Positions 34,101-47,379 of a stretch of DNA of 64,000 nt are shown in pieces. Source of the DNA: Mercurialis annua (taxonomy: Eukaryota; Streptophyta; Magnoliopsida; Malpighiales; Euphorbiaceae); contig NC_065572.1 of assembly GCF_937616625.2 (NCBI RefSeq), positions 70,678,653 to 70,742,652 on the forward strand, in the 5' to 3' direction. A program made the position numbers and the translations under genes. The notes under the pieces are model-generated. The model was not told the origin of the DNA. It did not search any database and worked only from the letters and a program-made list of their open reading frames with translations. Numbering within the stretch: position 1 is the stretch's first letter; the number at the start of each line of letters is the position of its first letter.

Positions 34101-35376
34101 TAATAAAAGAATTCAAAATAACGGTATCACCACCACACCCTCCATATTTACGCACATTATTTAAACTACACCGCATTTGAAAATTTATGAAATAAATGAG
34201 AGCAAATACTGCAAACACGAATTGAAGTAACCAAAATAGAAGGATACCTCAGCTTCTAAGGAAGTCCTGGAATCTCCCTTTATAACACACAACTGTGAGA
34301 AAAGATTAGCCCATTGTGCTGCCTTTCTTAGTCTCCCAATCAAATAGATGCGCTGACGGGCATTTGGACCATCTGGAAGCTGTCTTTTCTCCATAGCATG
34401 GCTCCAAGCTCTCTCCGCAGAATAAAGAACCAGATGCAGAAACCTATTCTTCTTTCAAATAATATAAATTACAATCTCGAAGGAATATAAAAATAGAACA
34501 TAATTACACGATCTGCTAAAAGTAGCTAAACAAAGCTTCAGATTCAGTAATCAAAACAGAAACCAATGTTTTCAAAATGAATTTAAAAAGCAGCACAAAT
34601 ATGTAAAACTGCATCTTGTGAAGAAACACGGACTTATCTTCATTCATTCATTATATTTTTTTACGTGAATAAGGAGCAGAAAGTAAATTCAAAGAGCATC
34701 TTGTTTCTAGGAAACATAAACACAGAAGAAACGGATATCACAACCACCCTCATCTAGATTATTTTAACATAATATATATCCAAGACCACATAAGAAGCTT
34801 ATATCTCCAATCCAATGAATAATAAGCCAACAAAATAATAATAAACAAAAACAACGGAATAAAACTATAATCAACAACGCGTACCTCACTTCAGTAACAG
34901 TGGATTCAGTAATAGCTCTACGAGCATATTTACCACGGCCATGAGTAAACTTCAGCGATTTATATAACCTCCTCAATCGAGCAGTACAATACCTCCTGTG
35001 CTTCAACAAGATTCCATTACTCAACTAAATAACAAAAACCAGTATTATGAATAAAAAAAGTGCATACAAAGTACTAAACTACAGGAATTAACACCTGTAA
35101 CGAGTGTAATCCCCATGCCGCAAGCCATGCTGCATTTGCGCAGATTTCAGTAGCTGCAACACTGATACCGTAGCAAAAAAAACTCCACATTAACACCTCA
35201 AAAATGTGTAAATGAAGCAATAAACAGTAATATCACTTAATTAAGCAAAACTCAGGTAATTCGATTAGTTCATTAAAAAAATAACCGTTGATTGAATATC
35301 TAGGGTTGATCTGATCGGAATTGTTTGATTTTGGTGCGTCAATATCCATTGCCGTCTTTTCGCTCTCCTTCGCCAT
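28143..35376 (-). CDS. SRP68: Signal recognition particle subunit SRP68
   Basis: Thirteen exons on the minus strand: 35286-35376, 35095-35161, 34885-34995, 34248-34443, 33732-33817, 32235-32430, 31700-31811, 31002-31129, 30618-30824, 30374-30483, 29518-29647, 29192-29341, 28143-28367. All borders are GT-AG, phases agree, and the sum is 603 codons (602 aa), close to plant SRP68. ATG at 35374-35376 (MAKESEKTAMDID). Characteristic segments: RRYCTARLRRLYKSLKFTHG (7SL RNA-binding region), ERAWSHAMEKRQLPDGPNAR, LENQVLCRERVEELEPSIRY, GEMEGPALDLFKAKLE, SLTEFHWLGHKFP, KPEELVRLYDLLLQN, LAKSYSLAGKRAEAYALF and the C-terminal LDLAYNCIEFPSLENR..GGILSRFWG. SRP68 pairs with SRP72 on the 7SL RNA S domain and is needed for co-translational targeting to the ER. 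Introns contain a Stowaway-like MITE, a Copia LTR remnant and an ACCGA-type MITE. Confidence 0.95.
28680..29032. mobile_element. ACCGAACC-type MITE in the last SRP68 intron
   Basis: Begins GGGAAAATGGTCGGTTCGAT and ends AAAATTTTGCTCAACCCTAG, mirror-like ends of a common hAT-like plant MITE; rich in CCGAACC words. No clear 8-bp duplication. Confidence 0.45.
29833..30130. mobile_element. Stowaway-like MITE in SRP68 intron 10
   Basis: 298 bp starting CTCTCTCCGTCCCAAAATTA and ending with the inverted form TAATTTTGGGAAAAAGGGAG, flanked by TA on both sides, as expected for Tc1/mariner-derived Stowaway elements. Confidence 0.85.
32774..32930 (+). mobile_element. Copia LTR remnant in SRP68 intron 5
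   Basis: A polypurine-like GTGGGGGAG runs into TGTTGAAGTGGGAGTATCCC, followed by CCACTTAATACCAATTG and TTTTAAGATGGAA. This is the typical interior/LTR junction of plant Copia elements. The matching other LTR and the interior are missing. Confidence 0.55.
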
Positions 35377-35941
35377 CAATACTTCACTTGGAGCCACTGG
35401 TCAAACAAAATCGCATTAACAAATAAAAAAAATGATTATAGAATTCGGAAGATAAAGAGCTGCGAAAATATATTTTTTAAAAGAAGAGTGAGAATTGATT
35501 TTTAGCTGCATTTTATGCGAAGATTAGATCTGAAGTTGAGGTCGATTTTATTGTTTAGGGAAAATATGAAGAGCTTTGTGAGATTGTACGGACGTACCTG
35601 TTTTTAGTATGGATTCGGAGGGTGATGGCTGTTTCTAGAGGTAAATTGAAGCTCCGGCCGCTTTTCTAAGGTAGCTCCGCGTTCTGCTTCTGGTGGTGAG
35701 TTTGAGTTTAATTGTTTGTGGCTTTGTTTTTGGGCTTTGATTTGGGCAATGTGCGGATTGATATGAAACGGCTACCGTCGACTCTAACAGACGACACGAC
35801 GTTATTGAGAGCCAGTGACACGACCTGACGTATCGGACACAGTAATTTATAGTGCATGCAAAATTATTTATTCTCGACAAATGGTGAGGCATTTATTACA
35901 CATATGGTAAATGTGTAAAATACTTGCTCATATTATTATAC
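35377..35941. other. SRP68 upstream region
   Basis: The first 250 bp upstream of the SRP68 start presumably hold the leader and promoter; I see no TATA box. No other gene is recognised up to the MITE at 35942. Confidence 0.45.
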
Positions 35942-36363
35942 AGGGTGAGAGATGTAACTGAGTGGAGTCGACACACTCCAAGCTCGAGTATGACTCGACT
36001 CTAAAATATATAGCTCAAAACTCGATTTGACTTCGATCGAGTTTTATTTTAGGAGCTCGAACTCGGTAGAATAATTGAGATTCGAGTTTGACTCAATTCG
36101 ATTATCTATTTAAATATTTAAAAATTAAATTTTACTATAAAAGTAAAGGTATTATTGTAAATATACACTTCAAACTCGATTAAACTCGCGAGCTCAGCGA
36201 GTAAAGTATTTTGGAGATCGAACTCGACTGGATAATTTACTCGAGTAGCTTGAAATCGACTTGATAATTAACTCGAGCTCGGCTTGATATGAGTTGAATC
36301 AATTTCGAGTATGTTTCAAGTCAATCATGAGTAACTTGTTGGCTCGACTCAATTATACCCTTA
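35942..36363. mobile_element. CTCGAGCTCG-type non-autonomous element
   Basis: Starts CAGGGTGAGAGATGTAACTG and ends TCGACTCAATTATACCCTTA, roughly mirrored. The interior has many ACTCGA/TCGAGT words in both orientations. This is the look of common hAT-like plant elements; no clean 8-bp duplication was found. Confidence 0.5.
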
Positions 36364-36643
36364 GAGTAGTTTGTACATCATCTATATATTTGTCTCGAGG
36401 ATCATTACAACCACTATTTTTAGGCTATTTAAGGATAATAATTTCTATTTTTAAGTTGATCAAGAACAAAAATCCTATTTTAAGATCAATTAAAAACAAG
36501 ATAGAGTCAGTCCGGTTTCTAAAGTTGTTCATTTTATACAAGTTCATCCTTAATTGACCTAAAAAGTAAAACAAATATACTTAATGATTATATGTGAGTT
36601 TATCGACTCTAACACACAAGTTCAAGGGCCAGGTTAACCCTTT

Positions 36644-36863
36644 GGCCATGTTTGGTTCATGGAATAGGTGCGGAATGGAATAGCTATTCCGTATAGAATG
36701 ACAATTCTTTACTTTGATTCATGGAATAGGTATTCTAAAGAATTGCTATTCCATGATTTTGTGGAATAAGGACTCCTCTCAAAAACTAAAGAATGGCTAT
36801 TCCATTCCTTATAGAATAGCTATTCTATTCCATACTATTCCATTCCATGAACCAAACATGGCC
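36644..36863. mobile_element. Tourist-like MITE (220 bp)
   Basis: Begins GGCCATGTTTGGTTCATGGA and ends with the perfect inverted form TCCATGAACCAAACATGGCC; flanked by TTT on both sides. Interior with repeated GAATAGCTATTCC words. The TIR style and 3-bp duplication suit PIF/Harbinger-derived elements. Confidence 0.85.
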
Positions 36864-36974
36864 TTTATTCTTTAGCAAAATATACCCTTATCCTGTTACC
36901 TGTTCTGCTAAATAAGGCAGCAAACTATAGAGCAGAGAGGACATATCTATGGGTTCTATCAAAAAATTATGGAA

Positions 36975-37233
36975 GAAGGGTCATTTATGCTCCTAAGATT
37001 TGACTCCAAAATTAAATAAGCCCTCAACATCTGAAAAGGTTCAAATATGCCCCAAACGTCTTAAAAAATGAACAACCAACCAGTCCCCAACATCTCATTC
37101 ATAAGTTAAAATGGGGGCCTGATTATTCACTTTTTAAGGCATTAAGGGCATTATTTGAAACTTTTCGGACGTTGAGTGCTTGCTTGATCCCAGAGGCAAA
37201 TCTTAAGGGCATAAATGACTCTTTTTCCAAAAG
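36975..37233. mobile_element. Palindromic MITE downstream of the mannosidase gene
   Basis: The left arm GGGTCATTTATGCTCCTAAG..ATTTG and right arm CAAATCTTAAGGGCATAAAT are inverted copies. Inner arms CCCTCAACATCTGAAAAG and CTTTTCGGACGTTGAG also pair. A 9-bp duplication is possible but imperfect (CAAAAAATT / CCAAAAGTT). Confidence 0.7.
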
Positions 37234-37439
37234 TTATAGTATATAAAACCAGTCACTTACTTGGTATACATCATATTAAGTGAAAACTAAAATAAAAATG
37301 AAGGATGAAAGCAGCTGAAATTTTATTGATCTGTATCTGCCTTACTTACAGTTACGGACATTAAAATATCCTATCAGTATCAGCCAATTTACTAGAGCTC
37401 TTGCTATATAAACAGCTTCTTTTGATTCATCATTTTCAA

Positions 37440-40400
37440 TCAAAAGTCTAGAAGGAAAGTGCGGATTTCCATTGGAGCAAGTTCAACTACTAGTTTTTCT
37501 GTATCTACACCTCGTCCTCTCACTGCCTTGGTTTCGTCCCCAGAAGAGCCTTGTACACTCCAAACTAGCCTCTTCTTCTCCATTTCTGCTCTTTCTTGGT
37601 TGGCAGATAAACTTGTCTCTGTCACTTTACTTATCTGCATATGACATTAGAATATTACATTAAAAGCCTTGAGCATTTTTCTTAGCTATTAGCAAACATA
37701 TAGTAGTATATTAATTGTTTCTCTCTACCTTCTTGTTTGGAAACACCTTTTTCAACTCTACACTTGCCATGACTGACAATTCCTCATCCTCTCCAATCTT
37801 GAAATTAAACAGCATTGAAAGAAACGAAGTTTCAGAATATAGGACAACTTAGGAAAGCAAGAAAACAGTATACTATAGATAGTGAATGTGAAGAGGAACA
37901 GCTTACCTCGTATAAGTGTGCGAACCTAATTAGAACTTTTGCAGTGTCCAGTTCCTGCAGAATTACAAGAAAGTAAGATTCCAACTTCAAAATAATCTAC
38001 TAATGCATAGAGAGATAATATTCGCGAAAGACCAAGATATTGTTGTTAATTCATTTATCAAACTGTTGCAACTGCCTTAAAAGTTTCTCCCTCTTTTCCA
38101 TGTAACAACAGTAGATTAAATGGGAAATTATTGCCTACATCTGGTCTATTACACCCAATGATGGGATTTAATGCATAGTTTAAGCAGGGAGACGTGCGTT
38201 AAATTTTTATGGCCAAGTGTAAAACACTCAATATACACTCATATAACAGGTGGGTATAATACATCTGGTGAATGTAAAACTTTCTCAGATTATATAATCG
38301 AGCAAGAGAGATATACACCTGGAGGGTCAATAGTGCAACATTATCTGGTAAAACATAGGAATGATCCATGGCAGAAAAGGTTGTTACATGAGAATTTGTC
38401 CAACTGTCGCCCTCCTGCAAATGAAGATGTTCATATATAAGTTACAGATATAGACCACAGTGACAAGAATGCTTCAATGTCTTTTTTCAACCTGCTCTGC
38501 AAAGGCTAAGAGGAAGGGAGAATATATCTCTTGACCATATGTTCGACGCCATTTAGCACCCTCACTTAAGGGATCTATTCTTAAGTAGTACTTCCCTACA
38601 ATCTGTCAATGTACTTCATCAAGTTAGATATGTATCAAAACAGTATATCATCGTGTGAAATCTTACAAATATAGAGGTTTGATCTGGGCTTACAGTCAAT
38701 CCTGTGCATTTATCCTGAACACACACTGTCTCATTCAGCGCCTCTCCCACTCCTCTAGAATCATCTTTAACTAATCTCCTGGAGGGAAGAAAAAAACCAC
38801 ACAGTTAAATACTGCCGGAATATTGTTTAAGTAAATATAAACAGTAAAGGAATATATGGAAACAAATAGGAAAGTGCAACCACTATAAAAGAAAGAATAA
38901 ACCTGTGGAGCATCAGTTCCAATTGCCCATCCACAGTACTTGATCCTCCAATAGATCGGTCTACTAAAATAGAGAACTCTGAAGTTTTGTCTTTCATAAA
39001 AATTCCAAGGTTAATCTGAATGGAGAATGAAAATACTTTGTAATTTGGCATCTACATAGATCACTTAACGAGCACACACAATCGGCATGCACGCGTGTTT
39101 GTAATTTCAAATTGATGTTTTTGAACAATCGATCATTGGGAGAAGATTAACTTTCTTGCTTTTCTTGAAGTGACGAAAGTCGAATTAATATTAAATAATT
39201 GAACATTTTGAAAGTCGGTCCATTCAAGACATTTAACACCATGTAAATAAGATCATATGTATTTTTCATAAGCAAAATTAGCAGTAAACTATTACACGGA
39301 TATTAAACAACCTACGTCACTGAGTTATTCCAATGTTACCGAAAGGGTACTAAGTTTCAAATCGTTAAAAAATGGTCACTAAGTTATCAAATTATTTCAC
39401 GAGATGTCACTCCAGGCAAAACGCACCAAACTTTTTGTGTTTTATCCTACGTGGCATGACATAATTAACAAAAGGTGTATAATTCAGTAATAATTTTGAA
39501 CAAAATGGTATAACTCAGTACCCGTTTTGAAATTTGCGATAAACTTAATGACCTTCTTTTAAAACGGTGACGTCTTTGAGAAATAATTCGATAACTTAGT
39601 GACTATTTTTTAACGATTTGAAATTTAGTACCCTTTTTGTAATACTGGAATAACTCAATGACTCAGGCAGTTTAATATCCACTATTACACCTACTGCAAT
39701 GAAAAGAGAACTTACAGGATAATAATTTCCTGCAATAGGTTGATTCACTTGGAGGTCCCAGTCTTTCCTATAGTCTCGAATCTGCACAGGAATGATTTCT
39801 ATTTGAGGCATTATTGCAACCACACAGTTATATGCAAAAATGTTCCGGACAATGAAGTACCCTTTCTAGGAAATCACGCCCACTTGAATCTGTATAGAAT
39901 GTTTTGTTGTTGTTGAGAGTTGTTGTAATCTTAGTTACAACCTCTTTGCCAATTCCATCATCAATTGGTATCGGCCCAACCTGAAATGGAGAATCTAGTT
40001 GGTAAGAACACTTCTCTCATTCAGTGGATTCCCAAATACACTATTCATGGTGAAACAAATTTAACAACTTACAATGAACTCAACTTCAGCATGCTCTTTC
40101 CCCCTGTAAACTCTGGTTATCTGTTCATTTTACAGAATAGTTATACATATTGTCAGCATTAGAATTTCTCAAAAGTTATCATTATCCTAGGAGAAATTTT
40201 AAAGGCGAGCTTCTGCCACCAAAACTGTATCATATGCAGTCGGGAAGTTGAGGTCGTGTAGTGTAAACATGACACTACAAGTTTAGGACGCATTTCCTTC
40301 TCATGCTACAAGATAGCATACCTGGTATATCCATGGGTTAATCCGGTGATGTATTTCATCCAATAAGGGTCCCCGCAAAACTGTGAAAGCAACCTGAAAT

Positions 40401-43400
40401 TAACCAACTCCTTCAGTTTCTTGTTTTGCAGAAAATATGAGCGAGTTGAATCTTTTGTCGAGCATTTCGGAGAGGACTTGTGTACCTGTCCATTTGTGGT
40501 GTTGATGGGATATGTACCGTTCGGGCGGAAGATGTATGCTCCAGAAGCCTTGAACAAAGTAAGTTAAGCCAATAGATGACAACATGAAATCACGCAGCAA
40601 TAATGTACAAGCAGCACAATACCTGAGGATCCTTGTCAGTTCCTTCATATCCGGCGTAATAGCTGTATGATTGTTCCAAAGATCTTTTAACCTTTTTGTC
40701 GAATAAAACATAACTTAATTACAAAAACATACAGTGTTCCTTGGCAGTAGAGTAAATTGTCCAAGAGAATCTGCTATGCAGTAATGTACATAATAATTGT
40801 GCTAGTTTTATATACCGAGGTTCTGCTGTTTATATACTGAGTCAGTTTTCCTTCTTTCCCAGAATATATTAGTTTCAAGTTGCCTGGCCCTATTTCAATT
40901 GTATCATGTTGAGTAGCTCCTGTCCTGTGTGCTGTTTGCACCTCAGAAATAGCAGCTGTATGCATAAAGTAAAGACAAATGAATACGCACAAAAATTGGC
41001 TTAAAAGTTGCCCAACGCTGCTATTGCTTAGTTTACCTGTCCGTTTGGCAGTTGGGGTGACACCAGAGATTATGTACGTGCTGAAACCAAGAGGTGGTGC
41101 TGATGCTGAAAATGCTAGCCAGTAGTTGGGCGTCAGATTTGGAGAATTACCCAAATATGCCACTGAATGGTAGTTTCTTATGCTTACAGAGGCATTTAAA
41201 AGAGGCAAAAGCTGTGATTCAATTGCATTTCCTTCAGAATCCTTGACAATAACTTTGTCATTAATAACCTGTATCAAGTCGGGTAGGTTAACTAATATTT
41301 ATAAACACACGGAGGAACTGGCGAGTATATACCAATCTTGGAAAGAAAATGCAGCTCCATAAACAAACACGTTTAGACATGTATACAATATACATGCACA
41401 TACATACATGTGTGCATTGTGCATTCATTTAATTTGTGACTATGTTTTTGTTTACGAAAAAACTGAGACAAAGGAGAACTGAAAGTAAGATGCTTACATG
41501 GCATTTTCAAATTGTTATTTACTAGCTAGAGATCATTAAATCGATCAAATCAGAAGAACTCACAGGAATTCTTATAATGTTCTCTCTTTTCCATCCCAAC
41601 GAATTGTAGACAACCACCACCTACATACAGAAGAGAATGAACCATCAAGGATGATGTACTCCAAAAGATGTGAGGAAAAAGAACATGTATAATCTCCTTA
41701 CCAAGCTTTTTCCATTTGACAAATCAACTTCTGATGCAGGACAATAGCTTATATTCAGCAAGGGACACTGAAAAACAGTGAAATGGAAGGATGAAAGAAG
41801 AGAAGATTCCACAAAATGAGATATTAAGTCTCTTGGATTGAACATGAAAATCAGTTTGAAGTTTGAACGACAGACTATATTTGTTCTTCTTTCAAAATAA
41901 AATTGCATTTCACGGAATATGAAGGTTTAGTTGGTAAAGTATTTGCCTGTTGCAATTTGTCAACTGTTGTGTTTATGCAACCATTTTCTAGTTTTGCCTC
42001 TGCTATGCAGGTCAGTGATTCTTTGACTACCTTCTCAGCCTGCAAGAAACATAAACAAATTCAAGCAAACAAGCTAAAGTATATATGATAAAATCTTACC
42101 AAGAGAATACTGGGAAGATCAAAGTTGAACCTCCTTGTATCCTATTGACAGCCGTTTTGCATAATCATTAGCCACATGCTGCTTAGCGGTGCCAGCAACT
42201 GCATCATGATGTTGGGCAATTGCTAATGCATTAGCAAGAGAATCTGTATTTGGTCCTGCCCTACTCATTCCTTTAAGAAACTCCAGTTGTCTTGCTGCCT
42301 GTTTATGTTGAGGTGCACATGAGCATCATTTTTTCAAAATTACGAAATGATCTAGTCACACAAGTCCTACCACATAGTAGCCACTCATTGCTCTAACATA
42401 GCCTTTCAAGGAAGGCCTACTCGTAAAGTATCCAGTCCAGTAAGCATTTACATCATCTGCATATCTGGAATTTCAATTGTCAAATAGTAAGACTTTCAAG
42501 AAGAAATAGAAGTGGCAAACTGATAAAATTGAAAAATTGACTTTCTAGTTTTCAGCACTTACGGGAAATAGTCATCAGTCTTGAGTCGCCATGACTCTTT
42601 TGATGCATGTTTTGCATCAGTATATATTGATGGTGTTGAGTAGAAGGCGTTCACACGCCCATCCTGCAAATTATCAATGCTCTCTATTAACATTGAAACT
42701 TGAAGAAAGTATACAAACCTAAAGATTCATCTGAATAAAAGCAAGAGATCTCGAGAAACTTGAAATTTTTTCGCTGAAATCATAATGAAGCGCAATGAAT
42801 AGCTTGCTGTCACAAAGCTTACCAATCATCACGATGTTTCATTAACAACTCCTAAAAATGCACATGATCATGCGCTTTTTCTATTTGAAGTACTACCATA
42901 ATTAAATCACTCCTACAATCAAATGCAACATCTGAATATTTGCCACCTCTTAAGCTGTTCAATGCATAAAAGTATAATCCAAGTGAAAACTAACTTGATT
43001 CACGTAATGTATAAACTTGTCCATCTGCTTAAACCACGAGTGAGCGTACTGGTATTTGAAATCTGTCCCCATAGTCCACATAACATGATTTGTCCGAGTT
43101 ATGTTAGCCTGGAAAATAGAAGATAACAAGTAGCTGTAATATGCATTGACAGACAGGAACTCTTTTCTTTGAATATGTCTCAAATGCTAGCGACATTTTA
43201 AAACATCTCTTCCTGGCATAAAAATAACATTTATAGAATAGAACTGAAAATGGAAGATTAAATTAGAAGTTAACATAACAGCCTTACTTGAGAAATTGCG
43301 GCAGATACAAAATCATCCACGCGATCAGGGACATTGTAATCAAACAAATTGATGTCATCCTTCAAGTCAACAGGAACACATTTAACATAGTGAGTAATAT

Positions 43401-45254
43401 GCATTAATTAAATACCAGCAATGCTTGGCAGCCACTTATTTACCTGGACAACAGGAGATGCATCATCAACTTCAAAGTAGAAGTTATCACTTGGAGGTTC
43501 ATAATTCTTAGGAAATGCACCTGCAAATATCTAAAGCAATAAACTTGACTTGAGAATACTCATTATTGTAATGAAGAACTAGAATTAGAACATGTAGTGA
43601 ATTTTGATTCAATCTAATCATTAATAAAGAAAAACACCATCTGGCCTTTTCCTTCAATATAAATTAGCATCTAAACTGGCTTGATTGCAGTAGAAACAAG
43701 TATAAAATACTTATCAACACTCACCTGTGCAGAGGAGCCTAGACTTTTAGAGCCACGCCAGACAACCTCAAGGTTCTTCTCATCCTTCCTTTTAGACCTG
43801 TCTTGATAGTCAATTCGACCAAAAAAGAAAGAGTCGAATCCAACCTGCGCCAGCAATAGATAATGTATAATCATGAGATGCCTAAGAATCAATGGGCAGG
43901 CTTATATTAATGAATTATCTTCCCAAATTGTATGATCTACTATCTCATCCCAGCATTATCAGCTTTGAAAAAATACCAAATATATGCTAGTTAACTATCG
44001 GCCAAATTGACCCCATAATGAATAGACCATACCTCTGCCCCCAGCAGGTAAGCCTGAACTGCAGAATGTCCAAATGGATCAATCTGCCAACCAATTCTTG
44101 GAGTCAAATTAAACTCTTCTTTTATAAACTTGTGCCCTAAAGTTGTTTGATCGATCATGTCTATGTAGTGCACAGTTGCCTCATCATGCATGCACATCCC
44201 CCCATTTCTGCAAATTGAAATTTTAGAATCTACAGCTTAAATTACTATCAAAGGGATTTCATATGTTCGACACCAAGCATAAGAAAATAGATTAATCCCA
44301 GTTTCAATTTTCATTAATCAACATGCCATTTCAATTATGTTTGCTTAAGTAAGTGGGTGACATATTGAATATTATGCGAGCTATTTCCTGCATTTAATTG
44401 AGTTGCAGAAAGAAAAAGTTAAAAGAGAATAAGAGGTGGTGCAATACATTAACTCAAGTTGGCCCGATCTAACAAGCCTTTTCACTATTCTTTTGATCTT
44501 GTTGCTCTGCTCATTCCACCACCGTTGGAAAAATGCCTGAGATTTGCGAGCAAAAACTAAAAGCTTGTTAGTGAAACAGCTTAACTGTTACTTTGGAAGA
44601 AACAGATAAAAAAAAAGAAAAATTATTGCACACAACCGTTGCGCCATGTCATTCGTGCAACAAACCAATTATGCGTTAGCCATGTGGAAAATTGAATGAT
44701 AAAAAAAATAAGTAATAATTAAAAGATTCCCTATCGCAAATGCTCATTGGCTTGATGTAAAAATGACGTGGCGCAACGGTTGCATGGGATAAACACTCAA
44801 AAAAAAATGTATATATATGTAGAAACAAAGCTAATTTTCATTCAACGCCCTAAGATGTGAGTTCATATAAGATAACAAAAACCTGTTCAACATATATGAA
44901 CTTGCGATTCTTGTCTGCAAGCAATGCTGGCACTAAGGAATCCAGCACATTTTGTACACATGCTCCCTGCAAAACATCACCAAATAAACTCAAAACCTAA
45001 ACAAATTGAGTTGCCATAAAAATCAAACTCGTACTCCAAACGAAAAGAAAAACCTGAATCGAATTGTTAGATCCAACATAGTACTGATCAATAGTCTTTA
45101 ACCACCCAACATCATCATGTGTGTGAGGCACCAAGTGAACATTAATCTTCCCAGAAACAATGCCTGCTGTGGTATTATATACCATATACTTGGATTCCAC
45201 ACTCAAGCATAAAATGCTTGCTACTATAATCAAGAAACACGCTTGAATCGCCAT
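37440..45254 (-). CDS. Acidic (lysosomal/vacuolar-type) alpha-mannosidase, glycoside hydrolase family 38
   Basis: Twenty-nine exons on the minus strand, from the ATG at 45252-45254 to the TGA at 37440-37442. Summed by hand they give 1016 codons (1015 aa), the usual size of plant GH38 acidic alpha-mannosidases. Main exons: 45054-45254, 44883-44966, 44448-44536, 44033-44207, 43725-43844, 42995-43108, 42131-42298, 41037-41268, 40816-40955, 38903-39015, 37440-37634. Signal peptide [18 protein letters not shown]. Zinc and catalytic motifs are present: [14 protein letters not shown] (first His and Asp ligands), [20 protein letters not shown] (the Asp before PFGHS is the family nucleophile) and [20 protein letters not shown] (zinc His). 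The middle domain and C-terminal beta domains ([27 protein letters not shown]) are complete. The enzyme removes alpha-mannose from N-glycans in vacuole or apoplast. All borders are GT-AG except one GC-AG after 41947. Introns contain MITEs at 39298-39680 and 44634-44783. Confidence 0.95.
39298..39680. mobile_element. Palindromic MITE with 10-bp duplication in a mannosidase intron
   Basis: 383 bp bounded by GGATATTAAAC and its inverse GTTTAATATCC. Flanked by perfect ACTATTACAC at 39288-39297 and 39681-39690. Long inner arms (GGGTACTAAGTTTCAAATCG against CGATTTGAAATTTAGTACCC). Lies in the intron between mannosidase exons 39015 and 39716. Confidence 0.9.
44634..44783. mobile_element. Small MITE in a mannosidase intron
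   Basis: CAACCGTTGCGCCATGTCAT at left and the inverted ATGACGTGGCGCAACGGTTG at right around an AT-rich centre; 150 bp. Target duplication not evident. Confidence 0.7.
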
Positions 45255-46332
45255 TCCGTAATTTGTTGCTTATCAAAATCAAAACCTTTAAATACAATGA
45301 AAACGGAATCAAGTAGGAATATATAAATTCCTTTCCTGTCCGTGTGCTTATTGTTTTAGTAAACAATAGCTGGAATATTTAGCAGGTAAAACAAAAATAG
45401 CACTTTCAAAACAAGATAATAGTAGCAGATATAGAGTTAAGCCAAGCAGCTGGCTAGGAATCTTTACATTATTATAATCACAATGCACATAAAAGATAAG
45501 ATGTTTTGTACACATACTGCTAAATTTATTGTTCTCTTTTTAAAATTGATATCACAGAAATTTAAATATGGCCAAGTTTTGTCGTCAAATGTTGACTCAG
45601 AGTAAGACTCTTGAATAAGGTTAAGCTTTTCTTCCCTAATTTACTCCGGTAGTTCACTAGTAAGTTCCGGTTAAACGTCGCGATCAGCCATCTCTTCGCG
45701 CCATTAGAGAAGGTACCGTTAACCTTGAACAATTTCTACACAATCATCAAGAATAAAATTAAAATGCATTAAGTTTAAAAGCTTGATTAAAGTGGGACCC
45801 ACAAGAATCGAGAGAGTGATAACTAATCTTATCCTTCAATATCCACAGAGTAATAAAGAAAAGGGTGATGCTATCCGGATAGAATCTATCCGGATAGAAA
45901 CCCATTTTTTTAAATTAAATTATTTAATTAAAAATATATTTACTATTATAGCCTTTGGTAAAAAATGGATACATTATTTATTTTACTATTTATTTTGGTA
46001 ATTAATACTTACTTACCATTTATCTTTTCTCTAACCAATTTTCAATTGTTATATAACTACTTTATGAAAAGAGCTATGGTTTGTGTTCTATTAGACTTAC
46101 TGGCATAGTGATTATTTGGTGAAAACATGCCATTAGTGGTTGGATATTGTGAACATATGCTATAAATACTTTGCCACAGTTTATACGTACTTGTGTATGA
46201 ATCTTTCTATGAATAAAAGCTTTTACTTTTCTTAAAATTGCTTTTCAAATCTCTCCACAATGGTATTCAGCCTCTTTTCTCGAGTCGTTTTTGAATTTTA
46301 ATTCATATTTTAGATTCTCATGTTTTATTATA

Positions 46333-46720
46333 GGTTAATCTCTCAAAACTCTCACACCTTTAAATTTCATTTCAATTGTACGCTATAGTATTAAATTGAC
46401 CTCTTTTGACATGAAAAAAAATTTAATTTTTTTTTCATTTTTAATTTATATTCTAATTAAATACTAATATTATTAATAATGTAAAAAATCATTCTTTCCA
46501 AAATTCTATCCAATAACTTTTTAAAATTAAAACTATAAAAATTTTCAATTTAGGGTATAATTGAAAAAAAATCTAAAGGTGGGGGATTTTGAGAGGATTT
46601 TCCTACGTCAGGGAGCAATTGAAATGGAATTTAAAGGTGAGAGAGTTTTGAGAGAGTTTTTCAACGTCGGGATGTAATTAAAAAAAGTTTAAAGATGGAG
46701 GGCTTTTGAGTGATTAAATT
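46333..46720. mobile_element. Palindromic MITE (388 bp) with 9-bp duplication
   Basis: Perfect flanking TTTATTATA at 46324-46332 and 46721-46729. The left end GGTTAATCTCTCAAAAC mirrors the right CTTTTGAGTGATTAAA. A partial internal repetition of GAGAGTTTTGAGAG-like words suggests an internal duplication. Related to 26448-26951. Confidence 0.85.
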
Positions 46721-47379
46721 TTTATTATAAGTACTATTTTACTTATTTAAACAGTTTTTACTTCTATAAGGAAAATTAATACTTTTTTATGAATTGAAAA
46801 TTATATTGATAAAATTTAACCAATATCAATAAAAAAATAATACGTATTATTTAATAGTTGTTGAACTTATTTTTGATTAAAATTTGAATATTGATTATTA
46901 ATTTATAAAATTCAATGGTTTAAATAATTAGATAAATACAAAAAACTAAATTGAAGTCGTTAACTCACTAAATCTCATAATAATATAATTTTAATTTAGT
47001 TTTAGTTAAAATTGATAATTAATATTGATTTAAACTTAAGCAATTAAAAATATAAATTAAATTATTTTAATTACTCTGTTGGTCCAAAATTGATGTGCCA
47101 TCCTATTTTTTATGGCATCTTAAATTATAGCCACCTTTTAATTTTAGTAAACAGTTTGAAGATTAGAAGACTTTTTTACCCCTACTAAATTATGTATATT
47201 TATTCCCAAATGAACTAATTCTTCAAATTTTAAATATTAAAATATTATATGTTTAATGGTAAATATTATATATCATTTTGTACGTATATTATTTCCGTCT
47301 CATACAGATAAGAAAAATTGGATTTGCATAAAAATTGAAAAAACTAAAATAACTTTAGAAAGGTCCTTTTTTATATTAG

